Shown in pieces: positions 44,380-54,155 of a stretch of 64,000 nucleotides of DNA. Source of the DNA: an uncultured Lachnospiraceae bacterium. GTDB taxonomy: Bacteria > Bacillota > Clostridia > Lachnospirales > Lachnospiraceae. Below the pieces are notes generated by a model. That model did not search any database. It saw nothing but the letters and a program-made list of their open reading frames with translations, and was not told the origin of the DNA. The position numbers were made by a program, and so were the translations under genes. The stretch is taken from positions 1 through 64,000 of the forward strand of contig CANQNE010000005.1 in assembly GCA_947625135.1 (NCBI GenBank). The letters run 5' to 3'. Numbering within the stretch: position 1 is the first letter of the stretch; each line of letters starts with the position of its first letter.

Positions 44380-45402
44380 CTAAGCGCTCTCCAGCACCAC
44401 GCCGTGGGCAATGCCGGGGACGGACTGGCCCTCGTTGAAGCTGACGGTGGACAGCAGCGCCCCGGTAGGCACCAGAAGCACCCGCTTCCAGACGCCTGCC
44501 CGCAGCTGCTTCAGGATGTGAGCGCTGAGCATACACGCGCTGCATCCGCACCCGCTGCCGCCTGCGTGGGTGTCCTGCGTATCAGCGTCAAAGATTTCGA
44601 TGCCGCAGTCCAGATGCCGGTCGCTGATATCATAGCCTTTGTCCCTCAGCAGCTTGATGAGGATCTCCTGTCCGATGGAGCCCAGATCCCCGGTGATGAT
44701 CTTGTCGTAATCCTCCGGCATACGTGAAAAATCCTGCAGGTTCTTAAAGATGGTATCACAGGCTGCAGGCGCCATAGCCGCGCCCATATTCATGGAATCC
44801 GTGATCCCGTAATCCGTGATGGCGCCGGTGGTAATGCCGGTAATGCGGACAGAGGCGCCCGCTCTGGGCGGCTCGGAGGATAAGATGAACGCGCCGCTGC
44901 CGGTGACCGTCCATGTGGCGGAGAGGGGACGTTGGTTGCCGTACTCCAGAGGAAAACGGAATTGTTTTTCCGCACTGCCGAAATGGCTGGAGGTAAGGCA
45001 CATCACTTTGTCCGCAAAGCCGCCGGATATGGCCATAGAGCCAAGAGACAGAGATTCTCCTAGGGTGGAGCAGGCGCCGTACAGGCCGAACAGCGGCCGG
45101 TTCAGATCCATCAGCCCGAAGCTGGTGGCAATGTTCTGCCCCAGAAGGTCTCCCGCAAAAATATACCGGATGTCCCTTGAGGTGAGCCCGGTCTTTTCCA
45201 GCGCCAGCGCGGCGGTCTGCAGCTGCAGCTGGCTTTCCGCCTCCTCCCATGAATCCTGTCCGAAATAAGGGTCGGTTTCTATTTTGTCAAATTCGTTTTT
45301 ATAGGGGCCCTGCCCTTCTTTTTCGCCTGCGATACAGGCGTCCCCTATGATGTAAGAGGACTGTTCAAAGGCAATGCTCTGTTCTCCCAATATCTGGTTC
45401 AT
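44380..45402 (-). CDS. spoVAD: Stage V sporulation protein AD (thiolase-fold)
   Basis: The 340-residue protein resembles beta-ketoacyl synthase/thiolases without the usual catalytic set: YGACSTLGESL near residue 115, TGSGAFILSS, and HAGGSGCGCSAC near 288. In Bacillus SpoVAD binds dipicolinic acid. The start at 45402 follows AAAGGAG; the upstream ATG at 45429 is not supported. Confidence 0.95.
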   Translation of the reverse strand: MNQILGEQSIAFEQSSYIIGDACIAGEKEGQGPYKNEFDKIETDPYFGQDSWEEAESQLQLQTAALALEKTGLTSRDIRYIFAGDLLGQNIATSFGLMDLNRPLFGLYGACSTLGESLSLGSMAISGGFADKVMCLTSSHFGSAEKQFRFPLEYGNQRPLSATWTVTGSGAFILSSEPPRAGASVRITGITTGAITDYGITDSMNMGAAMAPAACDTIFKNLQDFSRMPEDYDKIITGDLGSIGQEILIKLLRDKGYDISDRHLDCGIEIFDADTQDTHAGGSGCGCSACMLSAHILKQLRAGVWKRVLLVPTGALLSTVSFNEGQSVPGIAHGVVLESA

Positions 45403-45425
45403 GTCTGTCTCCTTTCTGCAGGCGC

Positions 45426-45890
45426 TCATGCCACGCCGATCAGCGTCAGAATATAGTAGATCAATCCCAGCCCAGAGGAAGTCACAAGGCCATAGAGGAT
45501 CACCGGCCCTGCAATGGTAAAAATTTTGCAGCCGATGCCAAATACCTGCCCCTCCTTTTGAAATTCAATGGCGGGGGCGGCAATGGAATTGGCGAATCCC
45601 GTGATGGGGACAAGGGCGCCGGCGCCGCCGAATTTGGCGATGGAAGGGAAGATGTTCAGTCCGGTGAGCAGGGCGCTCAGAAAGATGAGGGAGAGACTGG
45701 TCCATGCCCCGGAAATGTCCTTGCCAAGATCAAGCTGCCTGCAGAGATGCAGAACGCCCTGACCGATGAGACAGATGATCCCGCCGGTGAGAAAGGCCTT
45801 GCATATATTCAGAAGCGTGTTGTGGGTGGGGGTCACCTGAGATACATAATCGTTGTATTGCTGTTGTTGTGTTTTGCTGATATTAGCCAT
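45426..45890 (-). CDS. spoVAC: Stage V sporulation protein AC
   Basis: The 154-residue membrane protein has a soluble N-terminus (SKTQQQQYNDYVSQVTPTHN) and four to five helices, including FLTGGIICLIGQGVLHL and GAGALVPITGFANSI, shared with SpoVAE. SpoVAC is the mechanosensitive channel component for dipicolinate release. AAAGGAG precedes the start. Confidence 0.95.
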   Translation of the reverse strand: MANISKTQQQQYNDYVSQVTPTHNTLLNICKAFLTGGIICLIGQGVLHLCRQLDLGKDISGAWTSLSLIFLSALLTGLNIFPSIAKFGGAGALVPITGFANSIAAPAIEFQKEGQVFGIGCKIFTIAGPVILYGLVTSSGLGLIYYILTLIGVA

Positions 45891-45913
45891 GTGATACTCC
45901 TTTCGCGGTTCAG

Positions 45914-46336
45914 TTATTTTTTCCATCCCATATAAAACTGCAGCAGGGTGCCGCTCATTTTGCCCAGAGCAAGAAAGAGGATGATCAGCCCCAGCCCTCT
46001 GTAAATATTTGCCCGGCGCATCAGCACGGGAAACAGATCCAGCGCTTCGGCCAGCGCGATTGCAAGACAGCCTGTAAAAATGCCGGAAAACAGCCCAAAT
46101 AGAATTTCCGCCGCAAGGCCCGCGGGCAGGGACAGATGAAAAAGGGACAGTACGTTGCCGAAAATGGAGCCCAGAAGAATACTGTCCTCATACATCAGGA
46201 TGTGGCGGGCGGTGTGAGTGGAAGCGGCCATGCGATTGATGACGCCGATGGACAGGATAAAGGCGAATATGCCCCCGGCGATGCCGAAACCGCTGCTAAG
46301 ACCGATGACCGCCAGTAGAATCTGCTTTAGGATCAT
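45914..46336 (-). CDS. spoVAB: Stage V sporulation protein AB
   Basis: The 140-residue protein is strongly hydrophobic, with about four to five helices: ILLAVIGLSSGFGIAGGIFAFI, GNVLSLFHLSLPAGLAAEIL, GIFTGCLAIALAEAL and GLGLIILFLALGKMSG. It matches SpoVAB in length and position. AAAGGGG precedes ATG 46336, which lies inside the end of spoVAA (41-base overlap). Confidence 0.9.
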   Translation of the reverse strand: MILKQILLAVIGLSSGFGIAGGIFAFILSIGVINRMAASTHTARHILMYEDSILLGSIFGNVLSLFHLSLPAGLAAEILFGLFSGIFTGCLAIALAEALDLFPVLMRRANIYRGLGLIILFLALGKMSGTLLQFYMGWKK

Positions 46337-46946
46337 TCTGCTGCCCCTTTCTGCTGTCATAACTGATCAAGGATTTGTTTACATTGTATTCGTACTGTTC
46401 CATTTCCACTTCGATGGGGGTGGGATCGGTGGTGAGGCGATGGCCCGAAAAATGGTTGAAGAATACAAGAATACCGATGGCCAGTCCGAGGGCGTAAGTG
46501 ATCTCCAGTACAGTGATGCCGGTCTGAGTCTGGCCGGTAAACGACTTGTATAGCTCCTCAAAGACAGAGCCTGCCGACACATCGTTGTTGAAAGTGATGA
46601 TGGTGAAAGCCGCGCCGAAAAAGCAGATCACGCATACAAGGGCCACCTTGCACCATTCCCACAGAAGAGAATGTTTTTTTGGCGGGACATATTCCACGAT
46701 GGTATCGGTCTCACCCAGAGGCGTCACCTGAATATTTGGATAAATTTCCTGAATTTTAGCTATAATATCTGTGACAGTTAAAATTTTCCTCTGTTTTTTC
46801 GGGCCTGAAAAATGTGCCACGCAGAGAGCCTGAAGCCGGTTCCTCACAGAACGTTCGCCGCAGAAGAGGGTAGCCACGTCTCCCAGAAGCGCTTTTTCGG
46901 AAGACACCTGCTTTTTCTGTTCCAGCTTTAAATAAAGGGTATCCAT
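46296..46946 (-). CDS. spoVAA: Stage V sporulation protein AA
   Basis: The 216-residue protein has a soluble N-terminal half (DTLYLKLEQKKQV, with TDIIAKIQEIYPNIQVTPLGE) and two C-terminal membrane segments (VALVCVICFFGAAFTIITF and YALGLAIGILVFFNHF), as in SpoVAA. GGGAGG is six bases before the start. It is the first gene of the operon, downstream of a sigma-G-type promoter. Confidence 0.92.
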   Translation of the reverse strand: MDTLYLKLEQKKQVSSEKALLGDVATLFCGERSVRNRLQALCVAHFSGPKKQRKILTVTDIIAKIQEIYPNIQVTPLGETDTIVEYVPPKKHSLLWEWCKVALVCVICFFGAAFTIITFNNDVSAGSVFEELYKSFTGQTQTGITVLEITYALGLAIGILVFFNHFSGHRLTTDPTPIEVEMEQYEYNVNKSLISYDSRKGQQNDPKADSTGGHRS

Positions 46947-46979
46947 GTAAAACCTCCCTGAAGTTCCGTTGTTTGCAAC

Positions 46980-47009
46980 TAGAATGTCCTTTTTTCAGGA
47001 AAAATATGC
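46980..47009 (-). promoter_or_regulatory. Probable sigma-G promoter of spoVA
   Basis: On the minus strand GCATA (47009-47005) and CATTCTA (46986-46980) are separated by 18 bases, matching the forespore sigma-G consensus (GmATR, 18 bases, CATnnTA). It lies 34 bases upstream of spoVAA. In Bacillus spoVA is a sigma-G operon. Confidence 0.7.
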
Positions 47010-47107
47010 GGGCAGATCATAAAAGTTAATGCAATCCCAAAAAAAGTATGCTATACTATTTCTGTATGTAATAAAGTTTGTTGATTTGTATAAGAAAAGA
47101 GGCGGAT

Positions 47108-47986
47108 ATGAAAGAGTATGTTTTGATGAGCGATGCCACATTGGATCTTCCAAACGAGTTGGTGGAGGAGCTGGGCATTGTAGTGATTCCCATGGGCTTT
47201 ACGGTGGACGGCATGCAGTATTTGCATTATCCTGATGAGCGGGAGTTGTCCATGAGCGCGTTTTATCAGATGCTTCGGGAAGAAAAGGACGCGTCCACAT
47301 CCCAGATCAGCCCATCTCAGTATGAGGAGATTTTCAGGCCGTATGTGAAAGAGGGCAGGGATATCATCTATATCGCGCTGAGTTCTGGTCTGAGCGGCAC
47401 CCATCAGGCATCTGTTTTGGCCGCCAATATGCTGAAGGAGACTTATCCGGAGGCGCGGATCCATTGTGTGGATTCTCTCTGCGCATCGGTGGGAGAGGGC
47501 GCTCTTGTATATCAGGCAGGATGCAGGAAAAAAGAAGGATATGATTTTGACAGCCTGGTGGCATGGATAGAAGAAAACAAGACGCTGGTGCAGCACTGGT
47601 TCACCGTGGAGGATCTGTTCCATCTGCAAAGAGGCGGACGTCTCTCCGCAGTGGGCGCCATCGTAGGAACGGCGCTGCATATCAAGCCGGTGCTCTCGGT
47701 TGACGGAGAGGGCAAGCTGTACGTGGAAAATAAAGTCCGGGGCATGAAGAAGGGAATGGATTATCTCATTTCCAAGCTGAAGGCCAACGGCGTGGACGCG
47801 GCCAGTCAGGTGGTGTTCATTGGAAACGCGGACAACCCGGAAGCGGCGGAGCAGCTGAAGGACCGTCTGCTGAAGGAAGAGCTTGTGAAGGATGCGGTGA
47901 TCTGCGGGATCGGCCCGGTGATCGGCGCCCATGTGGGGCCGGGGATGCTGGCTCTTGTATTTCTTGGAAAAGAACGGACACAGTGA
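47108..47986 (+). CDS. degV: DegV family fatty-acid-binding protein
   Basis: The 292-residue EDD-fold protein has the DegV features EYVLMSDATLDLPNELV, STSQISPSQYEEIF, LSSGLSGTHQA near residue 92, RGGRLSAVGAIVG near 180 and a final GPVIGAHVGPGML. Family members bind a fatty acid, and some present it to fatty acid kinase. No fakA is adjacent. The start at 47108 follows GAGGCGGAT. A TATACT at 47052-47057 may be the -10. Confidence 0.9.
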   Translation: MKEYVLMSDATLDLPNELVEELGIVVIPMGFTVDGMQYLHYPDERELSMSAFYQMLREEKDASTSQISPSQYEEIFRPYVKEGRDIIYIALSSGLSGTHQASVLAANMLKETYPEARIHCVDSLCASVGEGALVYQAGCRKKEGYDFDSLVAWIEENKTLVQHWFTVEDLFHLQRGGRLSAVGAIVGTALHIKPVLSVDGEGKLYVENKVRGMKKGMDYLISKLKANGVDAASQVVFIGNADNPEAAEQLKDRLLKEELVKDAVICGIGPVIGAHVGPGMLALVFLGKERTQ

Positions 47987-48019
47987 CCGGAAGTCCTGTG
48001 ATCCCACTGTGGAGAAACC

Positions 48020-48670
48020 ATGGAAACAGCGTATCAGATTTTAGTGGAGGGCGGCAGCGCGGAGATCGTGGAAAAGAAATCCCGGTTTCTTGCGGCAACT
48101 GCGCCGGCCGGCTCTGAGGAGGAGGCTCTTCAGTTTATCGAAAAGATCAAAAAGCAGCATTGGAGCGCACGGCACAACTGTTATGCCTACGTGATCGGGG
48201 ACAGACAGCAGCTCCAACGGTTTTCCGACGACGGGGAACCGGCTCAGACGGCGGGCAAGCCCATGCTGGACGTGCTGCTGGCAGAAGAGATTCACAATGC
48301 GGTAGTGGTGGTGACCCGGTATTTTGGCGGCATACTTCTGGGCACCGGCGGACTGGTGCGGGCCTATTCCAAAGCGGCCGCAGAAGGGCTTCACGCTTCC
48401 AAAGTCGCCGCAAAGCGGCCGGGCATATTATGGAAGCTGCAGACGGACTACAACGGCATCGGACGCATCACCTATCTGTTTGGGCAGAGGGGGATCCCTC
48501 TTCTGGAAAGTGAATATACGGATACGGTGACGGTGACGGCCGCGGTGCCGAAGGAGGCGGCCCGGGAACTGACGGAAGCGTTGACGGAGGCCACCAGCGG
48601 GAAGATCCGCATTTTAGAAGAAAAAGAAATGTTCTTCGCCCTGATTGACGGGGCGGTACATGTATTTTAA
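48020..48670 (+). CDS. YigZ/IMPACT family protein
   Basis: The 216-residue protein has an N-terminal UPF0029/IMPACT domain (KKQHWSARHNCYAYVIG, FSDDGEPAQTAGKPML, VVVVTRYFGGILLGTGGLVRAYSKA) and a C-terminal DUF1949 domain. The family is widespread and linked to translation regulation, with an undefined molecular role. GTGGAGAAACC precedes the start, 33 bases after degV. Confidence 0.9.
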   Translation: METAYQILVEGGSAEIVEKKSRFLAATAPAGSEEEALQFIEKIKKQHWSARHNCYAYVIGDRQQLQRFSDDGEPAQTAGKPMLDVLLAEEIHNAVVVVTRYFGGILLGTGGLVRAYSKAAAEGLHASKVAAKRPGILWKLQTDYNGIGRITYLFGQRGIPLLESEYTDTVTVTAAVPKEAARELTEALTEATSGKIRILEEKEMFFALIDGAVHVF

Positions 48671-48693
48671 GCAAGACAAGGAGGCTGTGCCTG

Positions 48694-51003
48694 ATGAATT
48701 TTTCCAAAAAGGCCACTCATATCAAACACCAGACAGCCACGGCACTGAGTTATAAAATTGCCAAAAAAATGAAAGTCACCGTGCTGAAAGCCGTAGTGAT
48801 CGTGGTGGCTGCCGCGGCGGTGCTGGGAATCAGCGGATTCTTCGGGATCGTCAACGGGGTCATCGCAAGCGCGCCGGATATCCAGAGCATCGATGTTTCT
48901 CCTTCCGGTTATTCTACCACGGTTTATGACAGCAGCGGAAACGAGACGATCAAGCTGGTGAGCGAAGGCGCCAACCGTGTGTATGTGGAGATGAGCCGGA
49001 TCCCCGACCATCTTGCGAAGGCTTTTGTGGCCATTGAGGACAAGCGGTTTTATGAACACAACGGCATCGATACCAGAGGTATCATCCGTGCTTTTTATAT
49101 CGGCCTTTCCACCGGAGAATTTTCCGAGGGCGCCAGTACCATTACCCAGCAGCTGCTGAAGAACAATATCTTTCAGGATTGGGTGAATCAGAAGGACTTT
49201 CTTGTAAAGCTGAAGAGAAAGGTGCAGGAGCAGTATCTGGCGGTGCAGCTGGAAAAGCGTATGTCCAAAGAAGAGATTCTGGAGAACTATCTGAACACCA
49301 TCAATCTGGGACAAAATACGTTGGGCGTGCAGGCGGCTTCCATGCGGTATTTCAATAAGGATGTGTCTGAGTTGACGCTCTCTGAGTCCGCAGTGATCGC
49401 GGCTATTACCCAGAGCCCTTATGCCAACAATCCCATTTCCCATCCTGACGCCAATGCCAGCCGCCGGAAGATCGTGCTGGACAATATGCTGGAGGCCGGT
49501 TATATCGATCAGAGCCAGTATGACGAGGCTATGGCGGATGATGTATATCTGCGTATTCAAAACGTAAATGAGGAGATTCATGACAATACGGTCTATTCAT
49601 ATTTTGTGGATGAGCTTACCGACCAGGTGATCGACGCGCTGATGGAGGAAAAGGGCTATACGGAAACGCAGGCCTATAACGCGTTGTACCGGGGCGGTCT
49701 GCAGATCTATACCACTCAGGATATGGCGATCCAGCAGATCTGCGACGAGGAATTTGCCAATTCTGACAACTATCCGTCGGTGAATCAGGTGGCGCTGACT
49801 TACCGGCTCACCGTGACCCATGCCGACGGCAAGGTGGAGAATTTCGGCGAGACCAATATGCAGAAGTATTTCCGGGAGAACGGAGACACCGGCTTTTCCC
49901 TGATCTTTACTTCTCAGGAAGCGGCGCAGGAAAAGGTGGATCAATATAAGGCCGCCATTTTGAAGGAAGGGGATCAGATCGTGGAAGCGATCAATTTCAC
50001 GCCCCAGCCCCAGGCGTCCTGCGTGGTAATGGAGCCAAACACCGGTTACGTGAAGGCGATCGTAGGCGGCCGGGGACAGAAGTCCGCCAGCCTGACGCTG
50101 AACCGCGCCACCAACACCACAAGGCAGCCCGGTTCTACCTTTAAGATCCTTTCCACCTATACCGCGGCGCTGGACACTGCGGGAAAGACGCTGGCGACCA
50201 CCTATGTGGATGAGGATTATGCTTACGCAAACGGCAAGCCCGTGCAGAACTTCTCCGGCGGCCATATCGGTACCGCCTCCATCCGCAAGGCGATCACAGT
50301 TTCCAATAACGTAATCGCGGTCAAATGCCTCACGGAGATTTCACCCCAGCTTGGCTATGATTACCTGATGAAATATGGCTTTACCACGCTGTCCAACCGG
50401 GATATCGTACAGTCTCTGGCGCTGGGCGGTATTACAAACGGTGTGACCAATCTGGAGCTGACGGCGGCATTCAGCGCCATTGCCAATCAGGGCACGTATA
50501 TCAAGCCCATTTTCTTCACAAAGATCGTGGATCATGACGGCAACATTCTGATCGACAATACGCCTCAGACCACCCGGGTGATGAAGGAAAGCACGGCTTA
50601 TCTGCTCACCAGCGCCATGGAGGATGTACTCAACGGCGATCTGGGCGGCACCGGCGCAGGCGCCAATTTCGGCACCATGCCGATCGCCGGTAAGACCGGT
50701 ACGACATCAGATACCTATGATATCTGGTTTGCGGCGTTTACCCCTTATTATGCCTGCTCTGTATGGGGCGGCTATGACGTGAACACTACCCTGACCAATT
50801 CCAATTTTGCCAGAACGCTCTGGCGGAAGGTGATGGAGCGGATTCATGCCAATTTGGAGCGGCGGGAATTTCCTGTTCCCAACAGCATCAAGACGGCTAC
50901 CGTCTGCACTTACAGCGGCAAGCTGGCAAAGAGCGGCTGTCCCAGCAGGACGGAGTATTTTGCCGCCGACAACATGCCGGAGGAATACTGTACTTCCCAC
51001 TGA
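48694..51003 (+). CDS. Class A penicillin-binding protein (PBP1a/2c type)
   Basis: The 769-residue bifunctional peptidoglycan synthase has an N-terminal membrane anchor (VVIVVAAAAVLGISGFFGIV), a GT51 glycosyltransferase (FVAIEDKRFYEHNGID with the catalytic Glu near residue 113, and EGASTITQQLLKN) and a transpeptidase with SxxK in GSTFK near 480, SNN in VSNNVIAV near 537 and KTGTT near 668. It acts outside the membrane. AAGGAGG precedes the start. A spore-cortex role is possible but not shown. Confidence 0.95.
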   Translation: MNFSKKATHIKHQTATALSYKIAKKMKVTVLKAVVIVVAAAAVLGISGFFGIVNGVIASAPDIQSIDVSPSGYSTTVYDSSGNETIKLVSEGANRVYVEMSRIPDHLAKAFVAIEDKRFYEHNGIDTRGIIRAFYIGLSTGEFSEGASTITQQLLKNNIFQDWVNQKDFLVKLKRKVQEQYLAVQLEKRMSKEEILENYLNTINLGQNTLGVQAASMRYFNKDVSELTLSESAVIAAITQSPYANNPISHPDANASRRKIVLDNMLEAGYIDQSQYDEAMADDVYLRIQNVNEEIHDNTVYSYFVDELTDQVIDALMEEKGYTETQAYNALYRGGLQIYTTQDMAIQQICDEEFANSDNYPSVNQVALTYRLTVTHADGKVENFGETNMQKYFRENGDTGFSLIFTSQEAAQEKVDQYKAAILKEGDQIVEAINFTPQPQASCVVMEPNTGYVKAIVGGRGQKSASLTLNRATNTTRQPGSTFKILSTYTAALDTAGKTLATTYVDEDYAYANGKPVQNFSGGHIGTASIRKAITVSNNVIAVKCLTEISPQLGYDYLMKYGFTTLSNRDIVQSLALGGITNGVTNLELTAAFSAIANQGTYIKPIFFTKIVDHDGNILIDNTPQTTRVMKESTAYLLTSAMEDVLNGDLGGTGAGANFGTMPIAGKTGTTSDTYDIWFAAFTPYYACSVWGGYDVNTTLTNSNFARTLWRKVMERIHANLERREFPVPNSIKTATVCTYSGKLAKSGCPSRTEYFAADNMPEEYCTSH

Positions 51004-51045
51004 CAGCTCTGTGGGGATAGAAAGCAAGGAGAGGAATGAATAAGT

Positions 51046-52266
51046 ATGAAGATATATGAGGAACTGATAGAGAGAGGGCTCATCGCACAGGTTACAGATG
51101 AAAAGGAGATCAGGGAACTGATCAACAACGGGAAAGCCACCTTTTATATTGGCTTTGATCCGACGGCGGACAGCCTTCATGTGGGACATTTTATGGCGCT
51201 GTGCCTGATGAAACGTCTTCAGATGGCGGGCAACAGGCCTATCGCTCTTTTAGGCGGCGGCACCGGTATGATCGGAGATCCTTCCGGAAGGACGGATATG
51301 CGGCAGATGCTGACAGAGGAGACGATCCAGCATAACTGTGACTGCTTCAAAAAACAGATGAGCCGGTTTATCGACTTTTCCGAAGGAAAGGCGCTGCTGG
51401 TAAATAATGCGGACTGGCTGCGGGATCTGAACTACATCGATGTGCTGCGGGAGGTAGGGCCCCATTTTTCCGTCAACCGTATGCTCACGGCGGAATGTTA
51501 CAGGCAGCGCATGGAGAAGGGATTGAGTTTCCTTGAATTTAACTACATGATCATGCAGAGCTATGATTTTTACGCATTGTATCAGAAATATGGCTGCAAC
51601 ATGCAGTTTGGCGGCGACGACCAGTGGAGCAACATGCTGGGCGGCACGGAGCTAATCCGGCGGAAGCTGGGCAAGGACGCTTATGCCATGACGATCACCC
51701 TTCTTTTGAATTCCGAAGGCAAAAAGATGGGAAAGACCCAGTCCGGCGCAGTGTGGCTTGATCCAAACAAGACCTCGCCCTTTGAATTTTACCAGTACTG
51801 GAGAAATGTGGCGGATGCGGATGTGCTGAAATGTATCCGTATGCTTACGTTTCTGCCGCTGGAGCAGGTTCGTGAGATGGAACACTGGGAGGGCAGTCAG
51901 CTGAATCAGGCGAAGGAAATCCTTGCTTATGAGCTGACCGGTCTGGTGCATGGTGAGGAAGAGGCAAAGAAAGCACAGGAGGGCGCCCGGGCGCTGTTCG
52001 GGGGAGGCAATGCCGACCAGATGCCCACCGCCGTACTCACGGAGGAAGATCTTACAGACGGCGGCATAGACATTCTGACGCTGTTGTATAAGAGCGGTCT
52101 GGTGTCTTCCAAGTCTGAGGCCAGAAGAGCGGTGGAACAGGGCGGCGTGGCAATAAACGGAGAAAAGGTGACGGATATCCGGCTGATCCTGGACGGGGAG
52201 ACCCTCCGCACATCAGAGACAGTGCTTCGCCGTGGCAAGAAGAATTTCAGAAAGATTAAATTATGA
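51046..52266 (+). CDS. tyrS: Tyrosyl-tRNA synthetase
   Basis: The 406-residue class I synthetase has the HIGH-like [11 protein letters not shown] near residue 41, the tyrosine-site segment [22 protein letters not shown] near 174-195, KMGKT as the KMSKS equivalent near 228, and a C-terminal S4 domain ([20 protein letters not shown]). AAGGAGAGGAA precedes the start. The stop overlaps the following regulator by 4 bases (ATGA). No T-box leader is present in the 42-base gap. Confidence 0.96.
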   Translation: MKIYEELIERGLIAQVTDEKEIRELINNGKATFYIGFDPTADSLHVGHFMALCLMKRLQMAGNRPIALLGGGTGMIGDPSGRTDMRQMLTEETIQHNCDCFKKQMSRFIDFSEGKALLVNNADWLRDLNYIDVLREVGPHFSVNRMLTAECYRQRMEKGLSFLEFNYMIMQSYDFYALYQKYGCNMQFGGDDQWSNMLGGTELIRRKLGKDAYAMTITLLLNSEGKKMGKTQSGAVWLDPNKTSPFEFYQYWRNVADADVLKCIRMLTFLPLEQVREMEHWEGSQLNQAKEILAYELTGLVHGEEEAKKAQEGARALFGGGNADQMPTAVLTEEDLTDGGIDILTLLYKSGLVSSKSEARRAVEQGGVAINGEKVTDIRLILDGETLRTSETVLRRGKKNFRKIKL

Positions 52267-52958
52267 AAGAAACCATTTTGATCGTTGATGATGAAAAAGA
52301 AATTGCAGATCTGATCGAGCTGTACCTGTCCAACGAGGGTTACGATTGTTTGAAGTGCCATACCGGGAGGAAGGCACTTCAACTTATTTCACGGGAACAG
52401 CCGGAGCTGGCTATATTGGACGTGATGCTGCCGGATATGAGCGGATTTGAAATCTGCAGGAAGATCCGGGAGGAATATTATTTTCCGGTAATCATGCTGA
52501 CGGCACGAACGGAAGATATGGACAAGATACGCGGGCTGACTATCGGCGCGGACGACTATATGACGAAGCCCTTCAACCCGCTGGAGCTGTGCGCCAGGGT
52601 GAAGACCCAGCTTCGCCGGTTCCGCCGGTACAATCAGGAGGCAGCGGGGGTGCATCCCGCCCGTCGCCATGAGCTGCGGGGGCTGGTGATCGATAAGGAT
52701 ACCCATGTGTGTACCCTCTATGATAAGCCGCTGAATCTGACGCCCATTGAGTTTTCTATTCTCTGGTACCTGTTCGAGCAGAAAGGAAGAGTGGTCTCCT
52801 CAGAGGAGTTGTTTGAGGCGGTCTGGGGAGAAAAATATCTGGACAGCAATAACACGGTTATGGCGCACATCGGCCGGCTCAGGGAGAAGCTGAAGGATTC
52901 TCCCAGGCACCCGAAGTTTATTAAGACCGTATGGGGAGTGGGGTACCGGATTGAATAA
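52263..52958 (+). CDS. VanR-like response regulator (OmpR family)
   Basis: The 231-residue protein has a receiver domain (VDDEKE acidic pair, [13 protein letters not shown] with phospho-Asp near residue 53, [18 protein letters not shown]) and a winged-helix output ([58 protein letters not shown]). The C-terminal signature closely recalls VanR of glycopeptide-resistance clusters, but no van ligase genes are present. Its start overlaps the tyrS stop, so it may be co-translated with tyrS. Confidence 0.9.
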   Translation: MKETILIVDDEKEIADLIELYLSNEGYDCLKCHTGRKALQLISREQPELAILDVMLPDMSGFEICRKIREEYYFPVIMLTARTEDMDKIRGLTIGADDYMTKPFNPLELCARVKTQLRRFRRYNQEAAGVHPARRHELRGLVIDKDTHVCTLYDKPLNLTPIEFSILWYLFEQKGRVVSSEELFEAVWGEKYLDSNNTVMAHIGRLREKLKDSPRHPKFIKTVWGVGYRIE

Positions 52959-54045
52959 TGATATTGAACAGTTGAAGCGAAAGTTGTCGAAAAAACTGCT
53001 GGTCAGTGTGATCGGAACGCTGCTGATCTTTCTGGCGGCAGCAGGCGTGTTGATGTTCATCGCATGGCTGGTGCTGAGCCGGTATACGTGGCAGCTGGGG
53101 CCGGAATGGGCGTTTCTTCATTTTGTCAATGACCACAAGGCGGGCGTCCTGATGTTTTTGGGGATGGTATGCGCCGTAGTGCTGTGGATCCGCTCATGGC
53201 GGAAGATGATGGGCTATCTCCGGGAAACGGTGGAGGCGGCGGAGATCGCTTCCCGCACCGACGATCAGCCCATTGTGCTGTCGCCGGAGCTGAAAGAAGT
53301 AGAATACTGGATGAACCAGATCAAGTCCAATGTAAAAGCCCATGAGCTGGCGGCCAGAGAGGCGGAGCAGAGAAAGAATGACCTGATCGTGTATCTGGCC
53401 CACGACCTGAAAACGCCGCTGACTTCTGTGCTGGGCTATCTGACGTTGCTGCGGGATGAACCGCAGATCTCTCCCCAGCTGCGGGAAAAATATATGAACA
53501 TCACGTTGGAAAAAGCGGAACGGCTGGAGGATCTGATCAACGAATTTTTTGAGATCACAAAATTCAATCTGACCTCGCTCTCCCTGGAGTACAGCACGGT
53601 GAACCTCACGCGGATGCTGGAACAGATCATTTATGAATTTGCGCCTCTGTTTACTCCGAAAAATCTTGTCTGCCGGCTGGAATGTCCCCCGGACATCCGG
53701 ATCTTGTGCGACGGGGATAAGATGCAGCGGGTGTTCGACAATCTGCTGCGCAACGCGGTGAACTACAGTTATGAGAACAGTGAGATCCTGATACAGGTGC
53801 AGGAGAATGAAACCGGTGTGCTGTGCCAGTTCACCAATCACGGCGCGACCATTCCTGAGGAAAAGCTGCAGCGGATCTTTGAGCAGTTTTACCGGCTGGA
53901 TACTGCCCGTATGACGAAGACAGGCGGCGCGGGACTGGGACTTGCCATCGCAAAGGAGATCGTGGAAAAGCATCGGGGTTCTATCAGTGCGTATAGCGCA
54001 AAGGAAAGGGTATGGTTTGTGGTAAATCTGCCAAAGCAGCCTTAA
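52951..54045 (+). CDS. VanS-like sensor histidine kinase
   Basis: The 364-residue protein has two membrane helices (LLVSVIGTLLIFLAAAGVLMFIAWLV and VLMFLGMVCAVVLWI) around a short outer loop of about 30 residues, HisKA (VYLAHDLKTPLTSVLGYLTLL, phospho-His near 152), an N box DNLLRNAVNY near 270 and a G2 box GAGLGLAIAKEI near 330. The start is TTG 52951, overlapping the regulator by 8 bases. The short sensor loop fits the VanS class sensing cell-wall stress at the membrane surface. Confidence 0.88.
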   Translation: MNNDIEQLKRKLSKKLLVSVIGTLLIFLAAAGVLMFIAWLVLSRYTWQLGPEWAFLHFVNDHKAGVLMFLGMVCAVVLWIRSWRKMMGYLRETVEAAEIASRTDDQPIVLSPELKEVEYWMNQIKSNVKAHELAAREAEQRKNDLIVYLAHDLKTPLTSVLGYLTLLRDEPQISPQLREKYMNITLEKAERLEDLINEFFEITKFNLTSLSLEYSTVNLTRMLEQIIYEFAPLFTPKNLVCRLECPPDIRILCDGDKMQRVFDNLLRNAVNYSYENSEILIQVQENETGVLCQFTNHGATIPEEKLQRIFEQFYRLDTARMTKTGGAGLGLAIAKEIVEKHRGSISAYSAKERVWFVVNLPKQP

Positions 54046-54055
54046 CCGTAGAAAA

Positions 54056-54088
54056 TCGTAAGAAATTTGATAGAAATTTAGCAAGAAG
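54056..54088 (+). promoter_or_regulatory. Three 11-base direct repeats, possible VanR-type operator
   Basis: TCGTAAGAAAT, TTGATAGAAAT and TTAGCAAGAAG follow one another in register just after the kinase gene. An 11-base period is usual for OmpR/VanR-family sites. A weak promoter lies downstream (TGTCGG at 54114, 17-base spacer, TATACA at 54137-54142), as expected for an activated promoter driving the C39-like gene. Confidence 0.45.
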
Positions 54089-54155
54089 TAAAGAATGAAA
54101 AAAGAAACATCGGTGTCGGACAGTTGATAAACTGGTTATACATAAGGAGGCACCG

